The notes under the pieces were generated by a model. It saw only the letters and a program-made list of their open reading frames with translations. It did no database searches and was not told the DNA's origin. The position numbers were made by a program, and so were the translations under genes. 64,000 nt of DNA from Xanthomonas sp. 10-10 (lineage in GTDB: Bacteria > Pseudomonadota > Gammaproteobacteria > Xanthomonadales > Xanthomonadaceae), in contig NZ_CP144460.1 in the NCBI RefSeq assembly GCF_040182365.1, positions 4,402,001 through 4,466,000 of the forward strand. The letters run 5' to 3'. Position 1 is the stretch's first letter, and each line of letters starts with the position of its first letter. This document shows, piece by piece, positions 27,062-34,373 of this stretch.

Positions 27062-27094
27062 TTGACAGTATCCTAATTCTGTATTTAGGATACT
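27062..27094 (+). promoter_or_regulatory. Promoter and TetR-type operator
   Basis: TTGACA at 27062-27067 is followed after 18 bases by TAGGAT at 27086-27091. A perfect inverted repeat with 10-base arms (AGTATCCTAA at 27067-27076, TTAGGATACT at 27085-27094, 8-base spacer) covers the spacer and -10. A repressor bound here would block transcription of the flavoprotein gene. The repeat also lies just upstream of the TetR start codon. Confidence 0.7.
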
Positions 27095-27191
27095 CACCAG
27101 TACCAAAAAGCGCAAGCCGCGGACTCAACAGGTCCTTGCTGCGGCGCCTCGCCACGCACGTGCCTCTCTCCTTCAACTCGGTACCTATCCT

Positions 27192-28085
27192 ATGGATGAC
27201 GTCATCATCATCGGCGGCAGCTTTGCAGGTCTTGCCGCCGCCCTGCAGCTCGGCCGTGCCCGCCGCAAGGTCACTGTCCTGGACACCGGCCGGCCGCGTA
27301 ACCGCTTTGCCGGACATTCGCATGGCGTGCTCGGCCACGATCACAAGCCACCGCTGGACATACTGGCCGAGGCGCGGCAGCAACTTGCGCGCTATCCGAC
27401 CATCAGGCTGATCAATGCGCGGGCCGAGCGTGTGTCAGGTGCAATCGACGATTTCTGCGTTGTCACTGACGATCACGAACGCCTGAAGGCACGTCGCCTG
27501 ATCCTGAGCTATGGCGTTGTCGACCAGATGCCGGCGGTGCCGGGCTATGCCGAAAGCTGGGGGACATCCATCGTGCCCTGCCCCTATTGCGATGGCTTCG
27601 AAGTCGCCTCGCAACACTGGGGCCTGGTCTGGTCCGGCCCGCAGTCGATGAACCAGGTCCGGTTGTTCCACGATTGGACTGACAGGCTGACGGTCTTTGC
27701 CGATGGCCATGCCATCGCACCCGATCTACGCGCCGATCTGGCAAACCGCAACGTGCCTGTGGCCGATGGCCGGATGACCGGGATTGCCCGTCACGGGGAC
27801 CACGGTGCCACCATCAGCCTCGATGACGGCTCCGACGTTGCGGTCGACATCCTGTTTGCGCATCCGCGCACCACGCCGTCGGCAAGCCTGCATGAATCGC
27901 TGGGCCTGGCCACGGTCAACACGCCAACCGGCATCGCCCTCAAGGTCGACGAGCGCCGCGAAACCAGCATGCCCGGCATCTACGCCGCAGGCGACCTCGC
28001 CAACCCCGGAATAGCCTCGGTCACCACCGCATCATGGCAAGGCGCGACGGCGGCTATCTCCGCCCAGCAATCGATGCTGGTTTAA
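27192..28085 (+). CDS. NAD(P)/FAD-dependent oxidoreductase (thioredoxin-reductase-like)
   Basis: 297 residues starting MDDVIIIGGSFAGLAAALQL, which is an FAD-binding Rossmann motif. The stretch PCPYCDGFE (near 133-140) occupies the place of the redox CxxC of thioredoxin reductases, and the C-terminal FAD motif is GIYAAGDLANPG. The length and motifs fit single-domain TrxR-like flavoproteins that accompany TetR regulators. The usual second NAD(P) Gly-rich motif is poorly conserved (GLVWSGPQSMNQVRLF), so the electron donor is uncertain. It is controlled by the divergent TetR gene. Confidence 0.85.
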   Translation: MDDVIIIGGSFAGLAAALQLGRARRKVTVLDTGRPRNRFAGHSHGVLGHDHKPPLDILAEARQQLARYPTIRLINARAERVSGAIDDFCVVTDDHERLKARRLILSYGVVDQMPAVPGYAESWGTSIVPCPYCDGFEVASQHWGLVWSGPQSMNQVRLFHDWTDRLTVFADGHAIAPDLRADLANRNVPVADGRMTGIARHGDHGATISLDDGSDVAVDILFAHPRTTPSASLHESLGLATVNTPTGIALKVDERRETSMPGIYAAGDLANPGIASVTTASWQGATAAISAQQSMLV

Positions 28086-28254
28086 GCCGCGTCGACAAAC
28101 TTCGAGCACATCACGACACGCAGTGCCGGAGATTCTCGAAATGAGCTCGGCCGACGCCCGCGCTTCCCGTTGACACGCACCAGGAGCCAGAGCGAGGATG
28201 CGTGCGTCGCCGCATATTCGGCGACCGGGCTTGGCGGCCTGACTGTCAGCGGCG

Positions 28255-28286
28255 AAAGCCGCATTGAGCATGCTCTGCGGCTTTTT
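28255..28286 (+). terminator. Rho-independent terminator
   Basis: Stem AAAGCCGCA / TGCGGCTTT with a 12-base loop that itself contains the palindrome GAGCATGCTC, followed by TT beyond the stem (T run 28282-28286). It lies 170 bases after the flavoprotein stop and 26 bases before the C4-like RNA. Confidence 0.75.
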
Positions 28287-28311
28287 CGTGCCCGGCTTTG
28301 TCTATTTTTAT

Positions 28312-28404
28312 GGACGGTCGGACGGGGAGGCTGCAAAGCCTGCCGGCGCTGACCCGGTCCGCCAACCCCGTTCGGTCGTCCACCCTGCTTGGCGGCGTGG
28401 TGGA
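28312..28404 (+). ncRNA. C4 antisense RNA-like leader
   Basis: The segment has the layout of the phage P1/P4 C4 antisense RNA (Rfam C4). A long-range stem joins 28312-28327 and 28366-28381 (GGACG..CGGACGGGG with CCCCGTTCGGTCGTCC, 13 of 16 matching, others partly G-U). An internal hairpin AGGCT-GCAA-AGCCT, the conserved-looking CCGGTC..GCCAACC stretch and a final stem TCCACC/GGTGGA (28379-28384/28399-28404) complete it. A T-rich segment and terminator hairpin precede it and a small gene with a good ribosome site follows, as in P4-type leaders. The call rests on recalled consensus, not on a covariance search. Confidence 0.55.
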
Positions 28405-28434
28405 TGGTTCGCTCATCGAGCTGGAGTCAGCACC

Positions 28435-28653
28435 ATGTTCTACAACACCCAACAAGTACCCGCGTCTGTGGCGCGTCAGATTGCCCAGCATGTCGGCCTG
28501 ATCGCCAATACCTTCGAATGCAGCCATACCGCGTGGCTGAGCCGGTTGGCACGCCCCGCAAATACAGGCAAGGCCGTCCACGGCCTCACGTTTGCAGACT
28601 GCGAAGCAGCGCTCGCTGCAATCGACGCCTTGCATGCGCAGGTGCGGCGATGA
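28435..28653 (+). CDS. Small P4-element-type hypothetical protein
   Basis: 72 residues from an ATG with a TGGAG ribosome site eight bases upstream. The product (MFYNTQQVPASVARQIAQHV, then SHTAWLSRLARPAN) looks helical and soluble, and I do not know its function. It follows the C4-like leader directly, the position of small regulatory genes in P4-like satellites. Its TGA overlaps the ATG of the next gene (ATGA), which argues that both are translated. Confidence 0.6.
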   Translation: MFYNTQQVPASVARQIAQHVGLIANTFECSHTAWLSRLARPANTGKAVHGLTFADCEAALAAIDALHAQVRR

Positions 28654-28928
28654 GCACGCGCAAACAGTTCCGCGTCTGCACAGGCGTCACCCTCAGCTTC
28701 GAGATCATGCAGGGCTATGTGCTGGCCATGCTGCATTCCGACGCGCAGCCCAACCTTCCGCCGATCCTGATCGCCTGCGAAGCCACTGGCTTTGATGACG
28801 TCTTGCCAGGCGGCGATGCGCAGAGCGTGGTGTTGGGCCGGCTGCATGTATGCATGCATGAGGACCCGGCCGTTGATGTCCTCACTTGGTTGCGCAGGCA
28901 AGCGCACCGTAACGGAGCGCAGCGATGA
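28650..28928 (+). CDS. Small hypothetical protein, coupled to the previous gene
   Basis: 92 residues beginning MSTRKQFRVCTGVTLSFEIM and containing a central ILIACEATGFDDVLPGGDAQ. No membrane helix, signal or known motif is seen. The four-base overlap with the preceding gene and the shared C4-like leader suggest a two-gene remnant of a P4-type element. No primase or integrase gene follows, so the element appears truncated. Confidence 0.55.
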   Translation: MSTRKQFRVCTGVTLSFEIMQGYVLAMLHSDAQPNLPPILIACEATGFDDVLPGGDAQSVVLGRLHVCMHEDPAVDVLTWLRRQAHRNGAQR

Positions 28929-29016
28929 TTACGGCGCATGCAATCGCTTATCCAGAAAACGCGGACTGCGCGATCAGCGATGAAGAAGACGTTTCCCGAT
29001 AGCTTGTCGAAGCCGC

Positions 29017-29049
29017 AAAAAAGGCACTTGGGCGCTCATCCCAAGTGCC
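29017..29049 (-). terminator. Rho-independent terminator (minus strand)
   Basis: Perfect 10-base stem GGCACTTGGG/CCCAAGTGCC with a 7-base loop. On the minus strand it is followed by six T residues (AAAAAA at 29017-29022 on the plus strand). It lies 141 bases after the stop of the DUF5677-like gene and could also stop transcription arriving from the left. Confidence 0.85.
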
Positions 29050-29059
29050 TACTTTCAAT

Positions 29060-29072
29060 TGGTGGCCCACCA
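29060..29072 (-). repeat. Near-copy of the tRNA-Ile2 3' end
   Basis: On the minus strand this reads TGGTGGGCCACCA, which equals the last 14 bases of the tRNA gene at 36417 (TGGTGGGCCCACCA) with one C missing, in the same orientation. It could be a degraded attachment-site copy, but the sequence is short and nearly palindromic, so chance is not excluded. Confidence 0.3.
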
Positions 29073-29189
29073 TCTACCGCACAACAAACCTAAGCTATTG
29101 TTTTATAAAAATTATTTTTTACCTAATGAATACCTACCTCCATAGTTACCGCCAAATTCTCCTCGATGCAAACAAGCAGATGCCAGCTC

Positions 29190-29912
29190 CTACCTCAACT
29201 TCATCATGGCTATGTATGCGTCGCCCATAACAGAATAATGTTGCTCAAAGCGGCCGTCCGGGAACAACGCGATTTTTCCTATGCCGGCCACCGAATCCAA
29301 AAGTGCGTAGCTCACGATAGACATGACTAAGAACACCACGTCGTCTGAATCGCCTGCTCGCAACGTCATGCCGGCCTCTCCTTGGTGACGTAGAGCCAGC
29401 GCGGCCAGGTCGTTGTGCGCAAAGCTGCACAGCATGGTGTAAGGCGCAGCTAATGCAGCTATCCCTGCAGCCTCAAAATTTTCAATTAGCTTGGAAGGCC
29501 GCACATTCCTTGCGTGCAGATCCCTGTACGTCACCAGGCAATTTTCCAGTCTCAACTCGATATGCTTTCGCTCCTCCCCTACCAGTTCTGGAAACTGTAG
29601 AACCGTTTCGTAAAGTTTTTTTTCACCTCGAAGCTGCTCGTACTGCATCTGGGTTATCTGCTCGGGCTTATGGCCAAGCAATCTGAATGTCGCCAGGGAC
29701 TCGAGCATGGCGCGCGCGTGCGAAGCGCCATGCGTAGCTAGGCCAACTTCTGCGAGCCGCAAGGCTGCTTCGAACTGCTCAATCATCGTGAGGAAGATGG
29801 CGCATTGCGGCCGTCCCGGAGCGACTAGGGGTGGGCGCATACAGCCAGCCATATCCACCGCAGCTTCGAGCTGACGATTAGATAGCTTGAAGATCTGCTT
29901 TCTCTTGGACAT
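29190..29912 (-). CDS. DUF5677-like protein
   Basis: 240 residues, helical throughout. The part with EAALRLAEVGLATHGASHAR followed by AMLESLATFRLLGHKPEQI resembles the DUF5677 pattern (R-x-M-x-E-x-x-x-x-x-x-Y/F-L), and the C-terminal SFAHNDLAALALRHQ provides a His pair position. DUF5677 proteins occur in accessory and defence-rich regions; their activity is unknown to me. It has its own terminator at 29017-29049. The GC content is lower than in flanking core genes, which fits transfer. The family assignment is tentative. Confidence 0.55.
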   Translation of the reverse strand: MSKRKQIFKLSNRQLEAAVDMAGCMRPPLVAPGRPQCAIFLTMIEQFEAALRLAEVGLATHGASHARAMLESLATFRLLGHKPEQITQMQYEQLRGEKKLYETVLQFPELVGEERKHIELRLENCLVTYRDLHARNVRPSKLIENFEAAGIAALAAPYTMLCSFAHNDLAALALRHQGEAGMTLRAGDSDDVVFLVMSIVSYALLDSVAGIGKIALFPDGRFEQHYSVMGDAYIAMMKLR

Positions 29913-30744
29913 GTCATCAAATCAGGTGGCTTGGCAACATCTTACGTCGCTCATTCGCCGGTGTTTGCAAGGCTTTCATAAGTAGTCCAACGGACTGCGC
30001 TTACGTTTGGCATCACCAGCTGCGTGCTTGAGCCGTCATTAGCTTGCAAGGGCCTCTCCCGGGCGCGCGCAATCGTCGCCCCGCCACGCCTGCGCACTTC
30101 ATGTGGTGCTTTTCCTGCACCACCTGCACGCGCGCAGACGCAACAGCAGCAACGCTGTGAGTCGTGTGCCTAGGGCAACGATATCCCTGCGGATCCCTGC
30201 ACCAACGAGTCGCGCGGGCCGCCAGATCCAGCCCGCAAATAGATGCCAAGTGGGCAGCAGCCCGGCAGACCTGAAAACGCCAATCCAGACGCGTCCAGCA
30301 AGAAAAAACCTTCACTACTTACTAGGTTTGAGGATCGCTATGGATGGAGGATCAGTATCAATATTGCGGTAACGCACACTCTAATCACCCGGCGGGCTGA
30401 GCTGTGGTGAACATCCCTGCTGGCTCGTGCTACAGGCTATGTCCAACGGCCTGCACCTCCCAGCCACTTGGCCCTGTTTGTGGTGTGCCGTTTTTGCTGG
30501 TAACGCGGGCAACGTCGGTAACCGCACGGCTAAAATTCTTAAATATCAAAGAGCTACGCTCATGACCCGCGTCCGAGGTGGCTGGTAACAGGTCGTAACA
30601 TGGGTAACTGGACGGCATAGGTGAAGCTCTTCGAGCGTACGCCTAGTAATCCGTTTCACAGGCATGCCGCCCATTGCCATAGAATCCTCGAACCAAAGGA
30701 ATCAGCCGCGATCTGCGGCGCACCCGTCCACGATGGAAATCACC
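29913..30744. other. Long gap, gene debris only
   Basis: 832 bases with no confident gene. A 62-codon frame on the minus strand (30430-30618) contains AVTDVARVTSKNGTPQTGPS; its VTxV-type repeat is reminiscent of the low-complexity leader region upstream of primase genes in P4-like elements, but it is too short to name. The rest is stop-rich on both strands and probably represents decayed mobile DNA. The last bases hold the GGAA ribosome site of the Imm11 gene. Confidence 0.45.
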
Positions 30745-31395
30745 ATGAACGATGAGGCAGCAATCCCCGTCACTGTCGCGAGCGACTCCCATCTGGGAGA
30801 ATTTTTTGTTCTCCGGCCAAGCTTCCGGGGCAATGGTCAGAGTGCTGGCTTGAAGATTGCCAACGAAGAACTGCTTCTGCCCCCTGGCATGAACACCATG
30901 GATCCACCCAATGGTGATCCAAGCCAGTATCCGGTGAAGCCGCACCTAGTGCAGGTACCGGGACAGCAAGAGATGCCCCGTGATTTCGAAAAGCTGGCGG
31001 GCATCTGGATCGTCTCGGAAGCATTGAAGCGGGTGTTCGACGCCGTCGACCCGGAAGGCTTCGCCTTTGCGGCTTGCGACTTCACCCTTGCCGACGGCAC
31101 GCAGGGTCCTCAGTACTACCTCTGCAGCGTGACGCGTTGGCTTGATGCGATTGACGAGAGTGAATCGCGGGTCCAGATCGAGATCGAACACGATTACGAG
31201 ACCGGGCAAGATCTTAACTTCTACAGCGTATCCGGCGGTGCAAGCCTTGTATTCAAGCGCGAGGTCGTTGGTAACGCCCACATCTTCCGTCAGTCACGCC
31301 TAGGAACTGAGGCCATTTGTGACCGCGCTCTGTTCGATGCCTTGAGCGCAGCCCAACTTAGCGGCCCGTCGCTGCGAGACGCCGCAGACCTCTGA
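30745..31395 (+). CDS. Imm11 (DUF1629) family protein, putative immunity protein
   Basis: 216 residues from the ATG at 30745; an in-frame ATG at 30733 lacks a ribosome site. The C-terminal part, with LAGIWIVSEALKRVFDAVDP, FAFAACDFTLADGTQGPQYY and LCSVTRWLDAID, matches the DUF1629/Imm11 pattern. Members are immunity proteins of polymorphic toxin systems. There is no signal peptide, so it would act in the cytoplasm, which fits a nuclease target. It ends 44 bases before a toxin gene on the same strand. I infer that it neutralises that AHH-domain effector. Confidence 0.72.
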   Translation: MNDEAAIPVTVASDSHLGEFFVLRPSFRGNGQSAGLKIANEELLLPPGMNTMDPPNGDPSQYPVKPHLVQVPGQQEMPRDFEKLAGIWIVSEALKRVFDAVDPEGFAFAACDFTLADGTQGPQYYLCSVTRWLDAIDESESRVQIEIEHDYETGQDLNFYSVSGGASLVFKREVVGNAHIFRQSRLGTEAICDRALFDALSAAQLSGPSLRDAADL

Positions 31396-31439
31396 CGCGT
31401 CAAACCCTCGATACGGATTTCTGAGCGAGAGTTGCACCG

Positions 31440-34280
31440 ATGGCTGATACACCGGCTTTCCAAGGGCACCATGTCATTGAGCAAGCGGCTTTCAGTGAAA
31501 GCCGCTTGCTGCAGTCGCTTTCCAGAAGCGGCCTGTTCGAGCTGCATGGCCCACGCAACATCCTCAATCTTCCTGCGGACCAAGCACTGGCCGCGAGGAT
31601 GGGTTTGTCGCCTCACCCCGGTGGACCGCTTGGGGCGTACTCAGAGGAACTTGCGAATCGGCTTGAAAGATTGGAACTGTCCCCCGACGGGCAAGCAACG
31701 CTGCGCGGCGATCAAGCCGCAGCACAGCGCATCGCGGCTAGAGTCAACGGCCTGACCGACACACTCAAGGTGGGCCTGGTCAATGGCGACCTTGTAAGCA
31801 ACACGCCGCAGGGCATGACCCCACAGCAGGCGAACGCAAAGATTCGGGCTTTTTATGGCGATCTCGCGGCTTACCAACAAAGTCATGCTGGGCAGATTGC
31901 CGATGTGGGGAAGATGGCCGCAGCAGAGGCGCGCTGGGCCGGCGTGACGCGGTCTGAAGGCAACGTCCAACTGGCGTTGGACGCGATCGATCAACCGGGA
32001 ACATCCACCCTCAGTGATAGATGGGGCGGCCGTCAATCTCTCGGCACAGCGATTGCCGAAGCAAACCAAGCCGGTCGCTTGCCAATCACCGAACCAGTGG
32101 GGGCGCGCCTGCGCCTTGCCTTTGCCCAGGAGATGCCCCCGGTTCTCGCACGGTCACCGGCTGGGCCGCGGCTTCCTGGCACCCCGGGCGAAGGCAGCAT
32201 CGTGGCAAGCGAAGGGCTTGCAGCGGAGGCTGCCGGAACACGGGGGCTTTCTGGTGCTCGTGTCGCGGGTGCGGCCGGCGTAGCGCTCATGGCCTACGAC
32301 TTTGCCGTAACCGGCCATCGCGTCGTCCAGCTAAGTACGCAGGGCAACAACACCGGCGCCGAGTCCGCAGCCGCGCACTTCGTTGGCCGCAATGCAGGCG
32401 GCATCGCAGGCGGCTTCCTGCTTGGTGCAGGCTACGGTGCCGTCACAGGGTCGTGGACGGGGCCTGGCGCGCTGGCTACTGGCTTGGTTGGCGGCGTGGC
32501 GGGCGCCTACCTTGGCGAACGTTGGGCCGAGAAGCAGGACATCAACCGGATCTACACACAGCCAGACCGCAGTGGCAACGAGTGGACACGCAACCCAGAA
32601 GATCCGCAAGGCACGTGGACGCGTTCGGTCAGCGCCCCGTTGCCAAGCGGCGGCTATCAGGAGACCCGCCTGGTTGCCGCTGGCCGCCTTGCTGACGAAC
32701 TGAATTACCGGGCAGCAAACGACTCGTACTCGCTCGGGCTGGCAAATCCACCCAAACCGCAGGATCCATATCGTCTGGATGCCAAGAACGAAACGCATCC
32801 GCCGCGCGAGCCGTTTGAAACTGGCCGCGACTATGTGCGCAATGCGCAGACCGGGCAGTGGCAGCTTGAAATTAGAGAAAGTATCGACGGCAAGATACCT
32901 ATTACCCGTGGTGCATCGATCAGCGCCGAGCGTGCGACTGAGTTGGAGCAGCAGTCGAAAACCATCATTGCGCAGAACGCCGCCAACACTCCGGAAGCAA
33001 CAGCGGCCCGCTACCAGATTGCCTACAACCAGTTCGGCTGGAATGAGTTCGCCAATCGCGAACCGGTGCCGCAGGCCATCACCAACGCGCGCACGCAACC
33101 GCAGCCCTTACAGGCTTCTGACGGCCACTCCTATACTCGCGCCGCTAGCGGCGAATGGACCACGCCCGGCACGTTCTATGGCACCAATCCAGCGACCGGC
33201 AACACGCGCGAGGAATTGAACCGTACTTGGCAGAGTCAGCAGGCCGGCCTTCAAGACATGGCTTCGATGGCGGAAATAGCGCGCACGCATCCCACGCCGA
33301 CGCAGAGCGACTTGCATAGCCAGGTGGCCGGGATGTATGCCCGAGCTGGCATTACGCGCACTGACGCGCAGATTGATGCCGCCACGGCGGCAGTTGCACA
33401 AGACCATGCACGCGATACGGGCAAGCAGATGCCCTTCTTCCTGCAGCTGCAGAAGGATGGCTCAATCGCCACTGTGGTTGGCCAGAATGACGACCGCATG
33501 GAGATCAGGGCGACCACGACGGCAGCAGAGATATTGCAAGTAGAGCGGCAGCAGACGATGCCTGCCAACGTCCCTCAACCCAATCCCTCCACGCAATCGC
33601 CTCAAACACAGCTGCCCGCAGCGCCGCCTACTCAAACCCCATTACCCAGCGCACCGTCGCCGCAGACAGCGCCGGGACATTCGTCTTCGCTGGACGACGA
33701 TCATGCGCGGGGGCGCACCGCGTCCACGGGCAAAACAGAACAGGTTGCCGCACCGGGAATGCAGATGGGTGCGCACTCTATCGCATCGCACAATCCTCAT
33801 GAACACGAGCAGCCATCGGTGAATCGTCAGAGCGTCGTTGGCCCAAAACCGCAAGACGCTGCGCTGGTGGAGCAACTACGCTCATCAATCGCAAGGCTCG
33901 ATGAGAGCGCCAACAAACCGTGGGATGAGCGTAGCGATCGCATGGTTGCGAGCGCCTACAGGATGGCTGTGGAGGCAGGATTCAAGCCCGACGATAAGGT
34001 CGACGTTGCACTGAACGTACCGACGGACAAGCTTCCAGGCGGGGTGACGATGTTCGTGATGCGCGCAGGCCCAGGCGCCTCCCCGGATCCTTTCGCCAAT
34101 CGGGCAAATTTGCCGACTAGCGAGGCGCTAGCGGCAGCTCCGGAACAACAATATCTTGCAGCTAATCAAGCACGTGATAAGCAAGAGCAAATACGACAGC
34201 AAGAGCTCACGCAAATACGCGACCATGGCCAGGACGACCCGAGCAGGACCGGACCGAAAATGTCGGGGCCAAACCACTAA
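31440..34280 (+). CDS. X-T4SS antibacterial effector: AHH nuclease domain + XVIPCD
   Basis: 946 residues. The N-terminus carries an AHH/HNH-type nuclease pattern: GHH at 9-11, then NILNLPADQALAARMG (Asn40) and SPHPGG (His59). Residues about 270-295 and 318-362 are Gly/Ala-rich hydrophobic stretches that could cross a membrane. A long polar middle part follows, then a Pro/Gln/Thr-rich linker (about 700-800). From about 802 comes a XVIPCD-type domain (LVEQLRSSIARLDE ... GGVTMFVMRAG ... EALAAAPEQQYLAANQ) with a Gln-rich tail, the VirD4-docking signal of Xanthomonadales type IV effectors. The gene follows an Imm11 immunity gene. It should be delivered into competing bacteria and cut nucleic acid there. 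Confidence 0.83.
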   Translation: MADTPAFQGHHVIEQAAFSESRLLQSLSRSGLFELHGPRNILNLPADQALAARMGLSPHPGGPLGAYSEELANRLERLELSPDGQATLRGDQAAAQRIAARVNGLTDTLKVGLVNGDLVSNTPQGMTPQQANAKIRAFYGDLAAYQQSHAGQIADVGKMAAAEARWAGVTRSEGNVQLALDAIDQPGTSTLSDRWGGRQSLGTAIAEANQAGRLPITEPVGARLRLAFAQEMPPVLARSPAGPRLPGTPGEGSIVASEGLAAEAAGTRGLSGARVAGAAGVALMAYDFAVTGHRVVQLSTQGNNTGAESAAAHFVGRNAGGIAGGFLLGAGYGAVTGSWTGPGALATGLVGGVAGAYLGERWAEKQDINRIYTQPDRSGNEWTRNPEDPQGTWTRSVSAPLPSGGYQETRLVAAGRLADELNYRAANDSYSLGLANPPKPQDPYRLDAKNETHPPREPFETGRDYVRNAQTGQWQLEIRESIDGKIPITRGASISAERATELEQQSKTIIAQNAANTPEATAARYQIAYNQFGWNEFANREPVPQAITNARTQPQPLQASDGHSYTRAASGEWTTPGTFYGTNPATGNTREELNRTWQSQQAGLQDMASMAEIARTHPTPTQSDLHSQVAGMYARAGITRTDAQIDAATAAVAQDHARDTGKQMPFFLQLQKDGSIATVVGQNDDRMEIRATTTAAEILQVERQQTMPANVPQPNPSTQSPQTQLPAAPPTQTPLPSAPSPQTAPGHSSSLDDDHARGRTASTGKTEQVAAPGMQMGAHSIASHNPHEHEQPSVNRQSVVGPKPQDAALVEQLRSSIARLDESANKPWDERSDRMVASAYRMAVEAGFKPDDKVDVALNVPTDKLPGGVTMFVMRAGPGASPDPFANRANLPTSEALAAAPEQQYLAANQARDKQEQIRQQELTQIRDHGQDDPSRTGPKMSGPNH

Positions 34281-34373
34281 TTACGCTCCCCCATCATCAA
34301 GCCGGAAATTTTAAAAAATCGAAGACCGCTCCGAGTAGATCTGAGAATTCGCTAATCGAGGTTTCTGCAGAAA

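Noticed and set aside
30430-30618. A 62-codon minus-strand frame with AVTDVARVTSKNGT
   Set aside because: It has an ATG but no ribosome site and no full-length relative known to me; kept only as possible debris.
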